From: SAR202 cluster bacterium
GTDB taxonomy: Bacteria; Chloroflexota; Dehalococcoidia; Lucifugimonadales; Australimonadaceae
Direction: 5' to 3'
Length of the DNA stretch: 32,484 nt
NCBI GenBank assembly: GCA_016872415.1
Contig: VGZX01000017.1
Location: 1-32,484, forward strand
The notes under the pieces are model-generated. The model ran no database searches, was not told where the DNA came from, and saw only the letters and a program-made list of their open reading frames with translations. Positions 8,317 through 16,875 of the stretch are shown in pieces. Made by a program: the position numbers and the translations under genes. How positions within the stretch are numbered: the stretch's first letter is position 1; every line of letters begins with the position of its first letter.

Positions 8317-8356
8317 GGCCCACGGCGCACCTGGCTCCTCCATTGGGGAGTGGACC

Positions 8357-8653
8357 ATGCCTCTCGACGAGGCTATGAAGCGTTCCGTTGGCCGCGTGGG
8401 CTCCGGCGTCCTCGCGGAGTACCTCGGCTATATCGAACGGCTCGTGCCGGGCGAGGCTGGCCGCCTGCACCTCAGCGCGGGCGAGCGTGTCGGCACCGTC
8501 CGCATGCGCCTTGGCGCCGACGCCCGCTCCGCCGGCAAGCCCATGCTCATCCGCCGTGTCGGCGGCGACCTGGTGTTCTGGCTCAATGACGATGCCGCCG
8601 CGACAGGCCTGGCCCCAACGGCCACGCCGCGCGCGGGCGTGCGCTCCTGTTAG
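8357..8653 (+). CDS. hypothetical protein (98 aa)
   Basis: A small soluble protein, not recognised. The ATG at 8357 has GGGGAG six bases upstream and a consensus -10 a further 30 nt up; a longer in-frame extension exists but has neither. The N-terminal half (DEAMKRSVGRVGSGVLAEYL) is likely helical. The centre carries alternating basic and hydrophobic residues (RLHLSAGERVGTVRMRLGAD) and ends in a beta-like segment (PMLIRRVGGDLVFWL). There is no signal peptide or transmembrane helix. It precedes the acyl-CoA carboxyltransferase gene by 240 nt, but each has its own promoter-like element. Confidence 0.6.
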   Translation: MPLDEAMKRSVGRVGSGVLAEYLGYIERLVPGEAGRLHLSAGERVGTVRMRLGADARSAGKPMLIRRVGGDLVFWLNDDAAATGLAPTATPRAGVRSC

Positions 8654-8830
8654 CCATACTAGTGTGATTGACGTCCGTCGTTACGATTTTGAGAAAACCG
8701 TTGCGTCCCACGTCCACCATGCGATGAATCGGCGCCGGCGTCCCGCAATTCCCGCCGAAACAGGTAACATCGGTGTCGCGAAAAGACTGGTCTAGTCTTC
8801 GTTGACACAGATAACGAAGCCTAAAACGCC

Positions 8831-8860
8831 TTGCTCCCCCACTTTGCCTAATGCTAGCAT
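8831..8860 (+). promoter_or_regulatory. promoter of the acyl-CoA carboxyltransferase gene
   Basis: TTGCTC (8831-8836), an 18-nt spacer and TAGCAT (8855-8860) with an upstream TG forming an extended -10. The start codon follows 33 nt later. The same -35 sequence occurs before the isocitrate dehydrogenase gene. Confidence 0.45.
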
Positions 8861-8893
8861 GGCGCATCCAATCCCCGGGAACACCCCAGGAAT

Positions 8894-10456
8894 ATGGCCG
8901 TACAAAAGAAGACCAATGAACGCCTGGATGAGCTGACCCGCCGCAAGGACCTCGCTCGCTCGTCAGGTGGCCCCGCCCGCGTCGAACAGCAACACTCCAA
9001 GGGAAAGCTCACCGCCCGCGAACGCATACTCCGGCTGCTGGATGCCGGCTCCTTCGAGGAGATCGACGCTTTCGTCACGCACCGCGCCACCGATTTCGGC
9101 ACCGCCGAGAAACGCTACCCCGGCGATGCGGTGGTCACGGGTTTCGGCCGCATCAACGGCCGCCTCACCTACGTCTACGCCCAGGACTTCACCGTGTTCG
9201 GCGGCTCCCTGTCCGAGGTCGTCGCCGAGAAGATCTGCAAGGTCATGGACATGGCGATGCGTAACGGCGCGCCCATCGTCGGCCTGAACGATTCCGGCGG
9301 CGCGCGCATTCAGGAAGGCGTCGTCAGCCTCGCCGGCTACGGCGACATCTTCATGCGGAACACCCTCGCCTCCGGCGTCATCCCGCAAATCTCCGCCATC
9401 CTCGGCCCTTCCGCCGGCGGCGCCGTCTATTCGCCCGCCATCACCGACTTCACCCTCATGGTGAAGGGCGTTTCGCAAATGTTCATCACCGGCCCCGAGG
9501 TCGTCAAGGCCGTCACCGGCGAGGACGTCACCCTAGAGGAGCTTGGCGGCGCCGATAGCCACGCCGCCCACTCCGGCGTCGCCCACTTCGCCCTCGACTC
9601 CGAGGAGGAGTGCCTCGAGACAATCCGCCGCCTCCTCGGCTTCCTCCCCCAGAACAACCTCGACGAAGCCCCCTTCGGCGACCAGGAAGACGATCCCGAG
9701 CGGTCCGACCCGGAGCTGCGCTCGATCGTTCCCGACGACTCCTCCCGCCCCTACGACATGCTCAACATCCTCGAGCGCGTCGTCGACAACGGCGACTTCA
9801 TGCAGGTCCACCGCGACTTCGCACCCAACATCATCGTCGGCTTTGCCCGCATGAGCGGCCGTTCCGTCGGCATCGTCGCGCAGCAGCCCGCCTACCTCGC
9901 CGGCGTCATCGACATCAACGCATCCGTCAAGTCCGCCCGCTTCGTCCGCTTCTGCGACGCCTTCAACATCCCCATCGTCAGCTTCGTCGACGTCCCGGGA
10001 TACATGCCCGGCAAGGAGCAGGAATACGGCGGCATCATCCGCCACGGCGCCAAGCTGCTCTACGCCTACGCCGAGGCCACCGTGCCGAAAATCACCGTCG
10101 TCACCCGCAAGGCCTACGGCGGCGCCTACATCGTCATGGGCAGCAAGCACCTCCGTAACGACATGAACTTCGCCTGGCCCACCGCCGAAATCGCCGTCAT
10201 GGGGCCCGATGCCGCCGTCAACATCATCCACCGGCGCCGCATCGCCATGTCCGACGACCCCGCCGCCATGCGCGCCCAGCTCATCGAGGAGTACCGCGAA
10301 ACCTTCGCCACGCCCTACCAGGCCGCGGAGCGTGGCTACGTGGACGACATCATTGACCCCGCCGAAACGCGCCCCAAGCTCATCCGCGCTCTTGAGATGC
10401 TCCAAAACAAGCGCGACACCAACCCGCCCAAGAAGCACGGCAACATCCCGCTTTAG
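8894..10456 (+). CDS. acyl-CoA carboxylase, carboxyltransferase (PccB-type) subunit
   Basis: The 520-residue product is the carboxyltransferase beta subunit of a biotin-dependent acyl-CoA carboxylase. It transfers the carboxyl group from biotin to propionyl-CoA, acetyl-CoA or a related acyl-CoA in the cytosol. Seen: both crotonase-fold halves, with [20 protein letters not shown] and [16 protein letters not shown] in the N-terminal domain. In the C-terminal domain are [20 protein letters not shown], the oxyanion segment [13 protein letters not shown] and the family's usual ending KKHGNIPL. Length is normal. Start: AGGA lies just before the ATG. No biotin carboxylase or biotin carrier gene is in the window, so those subunits must be encoded elsewhere. 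Choice between propionyl-CoA carboxylase and other acyl specificities cannot be made from the sequence alone. Confidence 0.93.
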   Translation: MAVQKKTNERLDELTRRKDLARSSGGPARVEQQHSKGKLTARERILRLLDAGSFEEIDAFVTHRATDFGTAEKRYPGDAVVTGFGRINGRLTYVYAQDFTVFGGSLSEVVAEKICKVMDMAMRNGAPIVGLNDSGGARIQEGVVSLAGYGDIFMRNTLASGVIPQISAILGPSAGGAVYSPAITDFTLMVKGVSQMFITGPEVVKAVTGEDVTLEELGGADSHAAHSGVAHFALDSEEECLETIRRLLGFLPQNNLDEAPFGDQEDDPERSDPELRSIVPDDSSRPYDMLNILERVVDNGDFMQVHRDFAPNIIVGFARMSGRSVGIVAQQPAYLAGVIDINASVKSARFVRFCDAFNIPIVSFVDVPGYMPGKEQEYGGIIRHGAKLLYAYAEATVPKITVVTRKAYGGAYIVMGSKHLRNDMNFAWPTAEIAVMGPDAAVNIIHRRRIAMSDDPAAMRAQLIEEYRETFATPYQAAERGYVDDIIDPAETRPKLIRALEMLQNKRDTNPPKKHGNIPL

Positions 10457-10474
10457 GCAGGCCGTCGCCGGCCT

Positions 10475-10505
10475 GCGGCCGGGCGCCACGGTGACGCCCG
10501 GCCGC
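10475..10505 (+). terminator. hairpin after the carboxyltransferase gene
   Basis: GCGGCCGGGCG (10475-10485) pairs perfectly with CGCCCGGCCGC (10495-10505) around a 9-nt loop, 18 nt after the stop codon. The following GTCGTTCAT is only weakly U-rich. Confidence 0.5.
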
Positions 10506-10609
10506 GTCGTTCATACCATCGCTGACCTCGCTCAATAGTCCACGTGGCGGATGCCCCGTCGCCTAGCCGTGCCAACATGGAAAGCAATCGTGCGCCACGA
10601 AGGAATGCG

Positions 10610-10972
10610 ATGGAGAACATTTCAAGCGAGAAGCCCCGCGAGCCCGCTCACGGCGCCCAATTCCGCGAGTGGCTTGCCCAAGAGGCGGAAAAGGCCGCCG
10701 AGGTCATGAACCGTGCCGCCGCCGACATCGGCGAGCAGTTCGGACGCTCCTTCACCCGCGTCCTCGCCGATGGCATCGAGGAGCTCAGCGACCTGCGCGA
10801 CCAGGCCACCGTGAAAGACTACGTGCAGCTGGGCCTACTCACCGCCCTCGGCATCGCCGCCATGCGGACCTCCCCCGCCGCCAAAATGCTCGGCCTCGGC
10901 GTTGCCGGCCTTGGCCTCGTCTGGCTGGCGGGCCAAACGAAGGTCGAGATGGAGTCCCGCAAGGCCGCCTAG
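10610..10972 (+). CDS. small membrane-associated hypothetical protein
   Basis: A 120-residue protein, not recognised. Three in-frame ATGs occur; the one at 10610 is best because AGGA lies 5 nt upstream and the earlier ones have no binding site. The first 70 residues are charged and helical (REWLAQEAEKAAEVMNRAAA). Two short hydrophobic helices follow (YVQLGLLTALGIAAM and MLGLGVAGLGLVWLAG), ending with a basic tail. This resembles small membrane-anchored proteins with an amphipathic cytoplasmic helix. It is convergent with the following hydrolase gene, with a shared hairpin between them. Confidence 0.6.
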   Translation: MENISSEKPREPAHGAQFREWLAQEAEKAAEVMNRAAADIGEQFGRSFTRVLADGIEELSDLRDQATVKDYVQLGLLTALGIAAMRTSPAAKMLGLGVAGLGLVWLAGQTKVEMESRKAA

Positions 10973-11016
10973 GTCCACCGCCGCGCCGGCCGGTCGTCCC
11001 CCAACGCCAAAAAGCA

Positions 11017-11042
11017 GGGCGCCCCGATTCGCCGGGGCGCCC
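11017..11042 (-). terminator. intrinsic terminator between convergent genes
   Basis: GGGCGCCCCG (11017-11026) and CGGGGCGCCC (11033-11042) form a perfect 10-bp stem with a 6-nt loop. On the minus strand the stem is followed by TGCTTTTTGG, a usable U-tract, so it ends the hydrolase transcript; on the plus strand it may help end the small membrane-protein transcript. Confidence 0.75.
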
Positions 11043-11071
11043 GCTGCCGCTCCACGACCCGTCCGCCCGCT

Positions 11072-11833
11072 CTAGCTGGCGGCCTGCGTCGCCATCGTCG
11101 CCATGAATTGCTTCAGCAACCGGCGGAACTCATCCGGGTGGGTGCCGATCACGCCGGTGCCGTTGTTCGGCACGACCGCCATGCGCGACGTCTGCATGCT
11201 CTGGCGCAGCTCCACGGTGTGCGCCAACGGGTGCACCGGCTCGTCCTTGTCGCCGCGCAGCAGCAGCGTTGGCAGCTGCACCGTTTTCGCCGCCTCGCGC
11301 AGATTGTAGAACTCCTGCAGCTCTGGCTTGTTGCGGATACTGAAGTAGTTCTTCACCACCGTTTCCCAGTCGTCGCCGTGGTTCGCCTTGTGCCGCGCCT
11401 TCATCTCGTCGGACAGCGCGCTGAAGTTCTGGTTGAGCGCCGCGTTGCCGCCCGCTTCGTTCGCCACGATGCTCGACTCCAGCACCAGCGCGCGCACCCG
11501 GTCCGGGTGCAGGATGCCGAATTTGAGCGCGACGCGCATGCCCAGCGACGTGCCCTCGATCACCGCCTTCTGCACCTTCAGGTAGTCCAGCAGCGCCGCG
11601 AGGTCGTCGACCCACGCCGACGGCGGAATCTCCGCCACGTGCTCGCTCCGCCCCATCGCCCGCATGTCCGGCACGATCACCCGCCATCCATCCCTCGCCA
11701 GCTGCTCCGCCACCGGGTAGAACGCGCGCCCGCTGCCGGCCGCGCCGTGCAGCATCACCATCACGTCCGACGACGAGGCCGACCCGAACTCCTCCCAGAA
11801 ATGGTCATGACCGTTGACCTTGGTTCGTGGCAT
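11072..11833 (-). CDS. alpha/beta hydrolase
   Basis: A 253-residue alpha/beta-hydrolase-fold protein. Seen: VMLHGAAGSGRAF (oxyanion loop), nucleophile elbow IEGTSLGMRV (S96) and acid residue in LLLRGDKDEPVHP. The C-terminal catalytic histidine is not in the usual G-H context: where it is expected the sequence reads NNGTGVIGTHPDEFRRLL, so the only candidate is the His before PDEF. This may be a real displacement or a loss of activity. The ATG has AAGGAGAGG about 7 nt upstream. Function beyond the fold is not deducible. Confidence 0.85.
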   Translation of the reverse strand: MPRTKVNGHDHFWEEFGSASSSDVMVMLHGAAGSGRAFYPVAEQLARDGWRVIVPDMRAMGRSEHVAEIPPSAWVDDLAALLDYLKVQKAVIEGTSLGMRVALKFGILHPDRVRALVLESSIVANEAGGNAALNQNFSALSDEMKARHKANHGDDWETVVKNYFSIRNKPELQEFYNLREAAKTVQLPTLLLRGDKDEPVHPLAHTVELRQSMQTSRMAVVPNNGTGVIGTHPDEFRRLLKQFMATMATQAAS

Positions 11834-11941
11834 GGGGCGCCTCTCCTTAAAACGACGGCGCGGCGAGGCGCCAAGTGTGCTCGTGATGTTACACCGGAAC
11901 CCACGGCGGCGCGCCCCGCCCCTTGGTCGGTCGCGCCGCGG

Positions 11942-13105
11942 CTAATCGGCCCGCAGCCGCCGCAGGTGCGGCTGGTATAGCAGTATCACCGCGCCATGGA
12001 CCAGGAACAGCAGCGCCGCCGCCATCGACCACCGCAGCCCAATCGCCTCGCCCAGCGCCCCAATGGGCGCCGCGTCCACGTACATGAGCGACGCGCCGAT
12101 CTGCGTCAGGCTGAACATCCGCCCCAGGTACTCCCCCGGCGCCGTGTATTGGATCAGCGTGTTGATCATGCTCGTCGTCGCAGTGCTCGTCAACCCCAGC
12201 AGGCCCAGGCTCACCACGGCCAGCCAGAGCCACGGCGACAGCGCGTACGCCCCCAACGCGACCGGAAACCCCATGCCCACGACGATCAGCAGCCAGTTCT
12301 TGCGCCGCGAGTGGCTCAATGCCACCAGCGCCACGCTGCCCAGCAGCGCCCCAACACCCGCCGCCGTCACGAACCGCCCCGCCGCGTCGGCCGGCAGGTT
12401 CCACACCTCTCGCGCCACCGCCGCGTTCAGCTGCAAATAGGCCATGCCGAAGAACCCCACGCCGAACGCGAGCAGGATGATGCTCCGCAGCGCCGGCTCC
12501 CTCGCCGCATAGCGCACGCCGCCCAGCAGGTCGCCCACCACCGACGGCCGCCGCTCGAATGGCCGCCGCACCACCGCCATGTAGGGCGTCGCCCACAGGA
12601 ACAGCACGCCGACGAGATAAAACCCCGCGATCGCGTACAGCGACGCGGCAAGGCCCAGCGCGCCGATAATCGCCCCCGACATCGCCGGGCCGATCACGCG
12701 CGTCGACGTCATCAGCAACGATTCGAGCGTCACCGCGCTCATCATCGCGGCGTGCGGCACCAGGTCGCGCGTCATCGCCCGTCGCGCCGGCTGGTTGAAC
12801 GCCTGGAACGAGCCGAGCGTCAGCGCGCCCAGGTAGATGTGCCACATTGCCAGCCAACCCGCCGTCAGCAGCACGGCCAGCGCCACGGCGACGGCCATCG
12901 GCCCCGACTGCGTCGCCAGCAGCACGCGCCGGCGGTTCAAGCGGTCCGCCATCACGCCGCCCACGAGAATCAACGACAGCATGGGCAAGCCCTGCAGCAA
13001 CACCACCACGCTCAATTGCGTCAGCGACCCGGTCGTCTCCAGCACGATCCACAGCAGCGCGAACTGCTGCATGCCCTGGCTGAAATACTGGCCGATGCCG
13101 CTCAA
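11942..13105 (-). CDS. MFS transporter (EntS/MFS_3-like), start region disrupted
   Basis: A 12-helix major facilitator permease of the EntS/MFS_3 type, probably an exporter. Seen: successive hydrophobic helices, the loop-2/3 signature GGVMADRLNRRRVLLATQ, FNQPARRAMTRDLVP, and the second-half repeat SATTSMINTLIQYTAPGEYL, with TSTATTS in the same region. The listed start is a TTG inside what should be helix 1. Family homology clearly continues upstream in frame (LTALGIPSFRLFW) back to about 13144, but no ATG, GTG or TTG precedes it before a TGA at 13196-13198. That TGA directly follows an ATG at 13199-13201 which has GAGG six bases upstream. The likely original start is thus followed at once by a stop, so the gene is mutated, uses CTG, or contains a sequence error. 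Confidence 0.8.
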   Translation of the reverse strand: MSGIGQYFSQGMQQFALLWIVLETTGSLTQLSVVVLLQGLPMLSLILVGGVMADRLNRRRVLLATQSGPMAVAVALAVLLTAGWLAMWHIYLGALTLGSFQAFNQPARRAMTRDLVPHAAMMSAVTLESLLMTSTRVIGPAMSGAIIGALGLAASLYAIAGFYLVGVLFLWATPYMAVVRRPFERRPSVVGDLLGGVRYAAREPALRSIILLAFGVGFFGMAYLQLNAAVAREVWNLPADAAGRFVTAAGVGALLGSVALVALSHSRRKNWLLIVVGMGFPVALGAYALSPWLWLAVVSLGLLGLTSTATTSMINTLIQYTAPGEYLGRMFSLTQIGASLMYVDAAPIGALGEAIGLRWSMAAALLFLVHGAVILLYQPHLRRLRAD

Positions 13106-13462
13106 CCAGAACAGTCGGAAGCTCGGGATGCCCAGGGCCGTCAGCGGGCCTGCCGGCCGCTGCGCCGACGGTGTCGGTGCCTTGGGCGCGGAAGGTCACA
13201 TGCGGAGCCTCGTGCAACGGTGGCCGTACCTTATACTCGCCCGCCTCGCCCGGTGCCGGACGATGAGGCAGTTCGTGAATGCGGCCGCCCGCCGGCATGC
13301 GCCGCCGGCATCGCCCGCTCGTGGACGGCGTCTTCGCCGTTCCCGTCCAGGTGGCGCCGGGCCTATCCTGGGCTTGTGGGATGCACCGGTTGGCGATGAG
13401 CCGTCTTGCCCGTACGCTATCCAGAGAGATTGCCACGAAGGCTAACGAGGAGCGATCCGTCC

Positions 13463-13642
13463 ATGCGATTCCGCGTCGGACACGAAGTGCGGTTCCAGAC
13501 CATCATCGAGGCCGCCAGCGAGCAAGAGGCGATCAAGATCGCCGAATCGCTGCCCTACGACGAATGGCAGCACAGCTACCTCGTCATGGAAGATGTCATT
13601 CCCATGGACGAGTCGCCGGTGAACCCACAGGCCGGCGGCTGA
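13463..13642 (+). CDS. small hypothetical protein (59 aa)
   Basis: A 59-residue soluble protein, not assigned to a family. The ATG at 13463 was chosen because GAGGAG lies about 10 nt upstream; longer in-frame starts lack a site. The sequence begins with a beta-like stretch (MRFRVGHEVRFQTIIEA), then a helix (ASEQEAIKIAESLPYDEW) and another strand (HSYLVMEDVIP), a small alpha-beta arrangement seen in several short unknown families. It stands alone between the MFS gene and the next small gene. Confidence 0.6.
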   Translation: MRFRVGHEVRFQTIIEAASEQEAIKIAESLPYDEWQHSYLVMEDVIPMDESPVNPQAGG

Positions 13643-13811
13643 GGCCACCATCCTAGCGGCCTGACGGCGGCGCCGCCCCCGCGCCGCGCCGCCGCGCATC
13701 GCCGCTCCACGCCTCGTCGACCTCGCCTACCGCGCCGCCGGTCGGCCTATGCCGTCGCGCCCACGCACCCCAACCCCCGGCGCTCCATGGCGATCCAGCG
13801 ACGGCGGCCAG

Positions 13812-13865
13812 TTGACAAATTGGGCTTCCATTATGCATATGTCATGTAAATAAATTCCATATAAT
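13812..13865 (+). promoter_or_regulatory. AT-rich promoter region of the 110-aa gene
   Basis: A sharply AT-rich island in GC-rich DNA. It holds a perfect TTGACA (13812-13817) and a perfect TATAAT (13860-13865), too far apart to be one promoter. TTGACA may pair with GCATAT (17-nt spacer), and TATAAT stands 37 nt before the start codon. Two overlapping start sites are possible. Confidence 0.45.
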
Positions 13866-13902
13866 CGACACCCGAAACGGCATTCAGAAAGAAGGCGCTC
13901 GC

Positions 13903-14235
13903 ATGTGGGAATTCTTCAGCAAACCGCAGAATGGAGCCAAGATGGAGACGATCGACGCCAACGTCGGCGGCGCCCTCGTCACCCGCTTCTCCGTCAACCC
14001 CGACTACGTCAAGAACCTACGCATGGTCACCGCCACCGAGGGCGAGCGCAAGGCCAGGGTCACCAGGGTGCCCCTCGTCCACCCGGAGGCCGTGGAAAAG
14101 GCCAAGGTCGCGCCTTCCTATGCCGCCCTCGACGCCCGCCGCGACCTCGTCTGGTACGAGGGCCAGTATCAGCGGCCGGAAGACATCGTCCTGAAGCCGG
14201 TGAGCGCCCCGGCCAACGTCGCCTCGCTGCGCTAG
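13903..14235 (+). CDS. hypothetical protein (110 aa)
   Basis: A 110-residue soluble protein, not recognised. GAAGG lies about 7 nt before the ATG and a promoter-like AT-rich island precedes it. The composition is mixed, with no signal peptide or membrane helix; recognisable segments are GGALVTRFSVNPDYVKNLRM and LVWYEGQYQRPEDIVLKPV. It precedes the isocitrate dehydrogenase gene by 258 nt, and that gene has its own consensus promoter, so co-transcription is not needed. Codon use and GC content match the neighbours. Confidence 0.6.
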   Translation: MWEFFSKPQNGAKMETIDANVGGALVTRFSVNPDYVKNLRMVTATEGERKARVTRVPLVHPEAVEKAKVAPSYAALDARRDLVWYEGQYQRPEDIVLKPVSAPANVASLR

Positions 14236-14323
14236 CCCGCTCCCGGCGCGTCGATTCGCTTCCCATTCCCCGGCCGGCATCGCAAGGTGCCGACCGCTTC
14301 GCGCCGTGTTTCGTCGCCTCGCC

Positions 14324-14352
14324 TTGCTCACCCATACCGCCCCGTCTATAAT
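14324..14352 (+). promoter_or_regulatory. promoter of the isocitrate dehydrogenase gene
   Basis: TTGCTC (14324-14329), a 17-nt spacer and a perfect TATAAT (14347-14352). The start codon is 141 nt downstream, leaving a long leader. Confidence 0.6.
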
Positions 14353-14493
14353 GGCGCCGCCTTGGCGACCGGCGCCATTATCGCCAGGCCGACGCTCTCC
14401 ACCGAGTTCATCGGGCCGTTAGCACTCGTCGCCTGCAGCGCCAGGGCGGCATGACGCGCGTCCAAATGAGGCGCGCAAGAAAGGAGCCCCACG

Positions 14494-15711
14494 TTGGCGG
14501 ATCATTCTGCGGAGATCGCGGCCGCTAAGGAACACTTCGGCAAGGTGCTGGAGCAACAGTTGGCACGGCTCGACCGCATGCTCGCGGGCGAGCAGCCCAC
14601 CGACTACGCCAGCCTCAAGCCCATCGTCATCGGCGTCATCGGTGGCGACGGCATCGGCCCCTCCATCACGGCGGAGGCCCGGCACGTGCTCGAATCCATC
14701 CTCGCCCCCGAGGTCAAGTCGGGCAAAGTGCGGTTCAAGACGATCGAGGGCCTCACCATCGAGAACCGCGTCGCCAAGATGCAGCCCATCCCCGACGACG
14801 TCTTGGCCGAAATCAAAACCTGCCACGTCACCCTCAAGGGTCCAACCCACACGCCCGAGCAGGGCGACGGCTATCCCAACATCGAGTCCGCGAACGTCGC
14901 CATGCGTAAGGCGCTGGACCTCTGGGCCAACGTCCGCCCCGTGCGAGTCCCCAGCGAGGGCATCGACTGGACCTTCTTCCGCGAGAACACCGAGGACCTC
15001 TACGCCGTCGGCAGCCAGGGCGTCAACGTCAACAGCGACCTCGCGGTCGACTTCCGCGTCATCACCAGCCCCGGCTCCCGCCGCCTCATCCGTGCCGCCT
15101 TCGAGCACGCCAAGAAGACCGGCAAGACGCGCGTCAGCATCGTCACCAAGGCAAACGTGGTCAAGACCACCGACGGCAAGTTCCTCAACGTCGCCGCCGA
15201 GGTCGCGAAGGACTACCCCGGCATCGGCTGGGACGCCTGGTACATCGACATCATGACGGCGAAGCTCATCGACACCAAGCGCCGCAACGAGTTCCAGGTG
15301 CTTGCCCTCCCCAACCTCTACGGCGACATCCTCACCGACGAAGCCGCCGAGATCCAGGGCGGTGTCGGCACCGCCGGCGCCTCCAACCTCGGTAGCAAAT
15401 ACGCCATGTTCGAGGCCATCCACGGAGACGCTCCCCGCATGGTGAAGGAAGGCCGCGCCCAGTACGCCGACCCGTCGTCCGTCATCAAGGCCGGCGGCAT
15501 GCTCATGGAGCACATCGGCTTCACGCAGCAGGCGGCCAGGCTCAACAAGGCGCTCGACCTCTGCACGCAATACGAGAAGAAGCTGGTGATGACCGGCCGC
15601 AACACCGGCGCCACCACCAAGGATTTCGGCGCCTACATCCTCGACACCGTCAACGACCCCAAGCTCGACAGCAAGTGGGGAGCCGCCGTCAAGTCGGCGA
15701 CGAAGAAGTAG
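14494..15711 (+). CDS. icd: isocitrate dehydrogenase
   Basis: A 405-residue isocitrate/isopropylmalate-dehydrogenase-family enzyme, assigned as isocitrate dehydrogenase (isocitrate to 2-oxoglutarate, TCA cycle). Seen: IGVIGGDGIGPSI near the N terminus, LKGPTHTP, the substrate loop with NVRPVRVPSEG, FRENTEDLYAVGSQG, the Lys of IVTKANVVK, and the metal-binding block PNLYGDILTDEAAEIQGGVG. The cofactor loop reads EAIHGDAPRMVKEGRAQYAD. It is about three residues longer than in E. coli Icd and carries Arg-Met where the NADP enzyme has Lys-Tyr, so NAD versus NADP is open. Start is TTG with AAGGAG 7 nt upstream. Its neighbour mdh lies 94 nt downstream on the same strand, a TCA-cycle pair. Confidence 0.92.
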   Translation: MADHSAEIAAAKEHFGKVLEQQLARLDRMLAGEQPTDYASLKPIVIGVIGGDGIGPSITAEARHVLESILAPEVKSGKVRFKTIEGLTIENRVAKMQPIPDDVLAEIKTCHVTLKGPTHTPEQGDGYPNIESANVAMRKALDLWANVRPVRVPSEGIDWTFFRENTEDLYAVGSQGVNVNSDLAVDFRVITSPGSRRLIRAAFEHAKKTGKTRVSIVTKANVVKTTDGKFLNVAAEVAKDYPGIGWDAWYIDIMTAKLIDTKRRNEFQVLALPNLYGDILTDEAAEIQGGVGTAGASNLGSKYAMFEAIHGDAPRMVKEGRAQYADPSSVIKAGGMLMEHIGFTQQAARLNKALDLCTQYEKKLVMTGRNTGATTKDFGAYILDTVNDPKLDSKWGAAVKSATKK

Positions 15712-15719
15712 CGACCGCT

Positions 15720-15778
15720 GGGCCCGCTCGCGCCACGGTTCCTCGGCTCCTCGAAGGGGACACACCGCGCGCGGGCCC
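15720..15778 (+). other. inverted repeat between icd and mdh
   Basis: GGGCCCGC (15720-15727) pairs with GCGGGCCC (15771-15778); the pairing resumes inward for about five more bases after one mismatch, enclosing a loop of about 30 nt. The arms sit 8 nt after the icd stop and 27 nt before the mdh start. It could set the relative level of icd and mdh transcript; there is no U-tract. Confidence 0.4.
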
Positions 15779-15804
15779 TTCAATATCACCAAAGGGAGCG
15801 AGAC

Positions 15805-16758
15805 ATGCGTAAGAAGGTCACCGTCGTCGGCGCTGGAAACGTCGGCGCCACCACCGCCCAGCGCCTTTTCGAGCGCGGCTACATGGACATCGTCCTCGTC
15901 GACGTGGTCGAAGGCATCCCCCAGGGCAAGGCCCTCGACATCGCCGAGTCCGGCCCGGTGCTCGGCATCGACGCCTCCATCGTCGGCACGAACAGCTACG
16001 CCGAAACGGCCGGCTCCGACATCGTCGTCGTTACCGCCGGCATCGCCCGCAAGCCCGGCATGAGCCGCGACGACCTCCTGTTCACCAATATGAAAATCGT
16101 CGGCTCCGTCGTTCAAGAGGCCATCAAGCACTCACCCGGCGCCCACATCATCGTCGTCTCGAACCCCCTCGATGCCATGGTGCAGCACGCCTACGGCGTC
16201 GCCAAGTTTCCCAAGAACCGCGTCGTCGGCATGGCCGGCGTGCTCGATACCGCCCGCTTCCGCACCTTCCTCGCCTGGGAACTCGGCGTCTCCGTGAAGG
16301 AAGTCCAGGCCTACGTCCTCGGCGGCCACGGCGACCAGATGGTGCCCCTCACCCACTACACCAGCGTCGGCGGCGTCACGCTCGCCGAAATGGTCAAGCA
16401 GGGCATGTTGACCCAGGAACGCCTCGATGCCGTCATCAAGCGCACGCAGACCGGCGGCGGCGAGATCGTCAATCTGCTCAAGACTGGCTCCGCCTTCTAC
16501 GCCCCTTCCGCCGCCACCGCCGAGATGGTCGACGCGATCCTGCTCGACCAGAAGCGCCTGCTCCCCTGCGCTGCGCTGCTCGAGGGCGAATACGGCATCA
16601 AGGGCATCTACATGGGCGTGCCGGTCATCCTCGGCGTCAACGGCATCGAGAAGGTGCTGGAGCTCAAGCTGACCGACAGCGAGGCGGCCCTGCTCAAGAA
16701 GAGCGCCGACGCCGTCCACGAGCTCGTCGAGGCCATGAAGAAGGCACCGGCGGCCTAA
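15805..16758 (+). CDS. mdh: malate dehydrogenase
   Basis: A 317-residue NAD-dependent malate dehydrogenase of the LDH-like (type 3) group, converting malate to oxaloacetate in the TCA cycle. Seen: Rossmann motif [12 protein letters not shown], the NAD-selecting Asp in VLVDVVEG, the substrate-binding arginines in [13 protein letters not shown] (with Arg rather than Gln before KPGMSR, the malate signature), [18 protein letters not shown] with the Asp-Arg pair, and the catalytic His in [19 protein letters not shown] precedes the ATG. It follows icd by 94 nt with an inverted repeat between them. Length and motifs are normal. Confidence 0.96.
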   Translation: MRKKVTVVGAGNVGATTAQRLFERGYMDIVLVDVVEGIPQGKALDIAESGPVLGIDASIVGTNSYAETAGSDIVVVTAGIARKPGMSRDDLLFTNMKIVGSVVQEAIKHSPGAHIIVVSNPLDAMVQHAYGVAKFPKNRVVGMAGVLDTARFRTFLAWELGVSVKEVQAYVLGGHGDQMVPLTHYTSVGGVTLAEMVKQGMLTQERLDAVIKRTQTGGGEIVNLLKTGSAFYAPSAATAEMVDAILLDQKRLLPCAALLEGEYGIKGIYMGVPVILGVNGIEKVLELKLTDSEAALLKKSADAVHELVEAMKKAPAA

Positions 16759-16826
16759 TCGCCGCTCTCGCCCCCTCGCTCGCCCGCGGATGGCCGGGCG
16801 ACTGGCCCGTCCCGATGACGTATCCT

Positions 16827-16856
16827 GTAAGGGCCTTGCGGTCGCGGGGCCCTTAC
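16827..16856 (+). promoter_or_regulatory. 5'-leader hairpin before the 216-aa gene
   Basis: GTAAGGGCC (16827-16835) pairs with GGCCCTTAC (16848-16856). Two wobble and two Watson-Crick pairs extend the stem to 13 bp with a GGTC loop. It ends 19 nt before the GTG start, next to AGGAGA. Neither strand has a U-tract after it, so a leader element is likelier than an mdh terminator. Confidence 0.5.
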
Positions 16857-16875
16857 GCATTCCCAGGAGAGCATC

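Noticed and set aside
11889..13436. Long minus-strand frame of 515 residues over the MFS gene
   Set aside because: Composition is low-complexity Gly/Arg/Ala, and the transporter helices are all in another frame. It is a GC-rich shadow.
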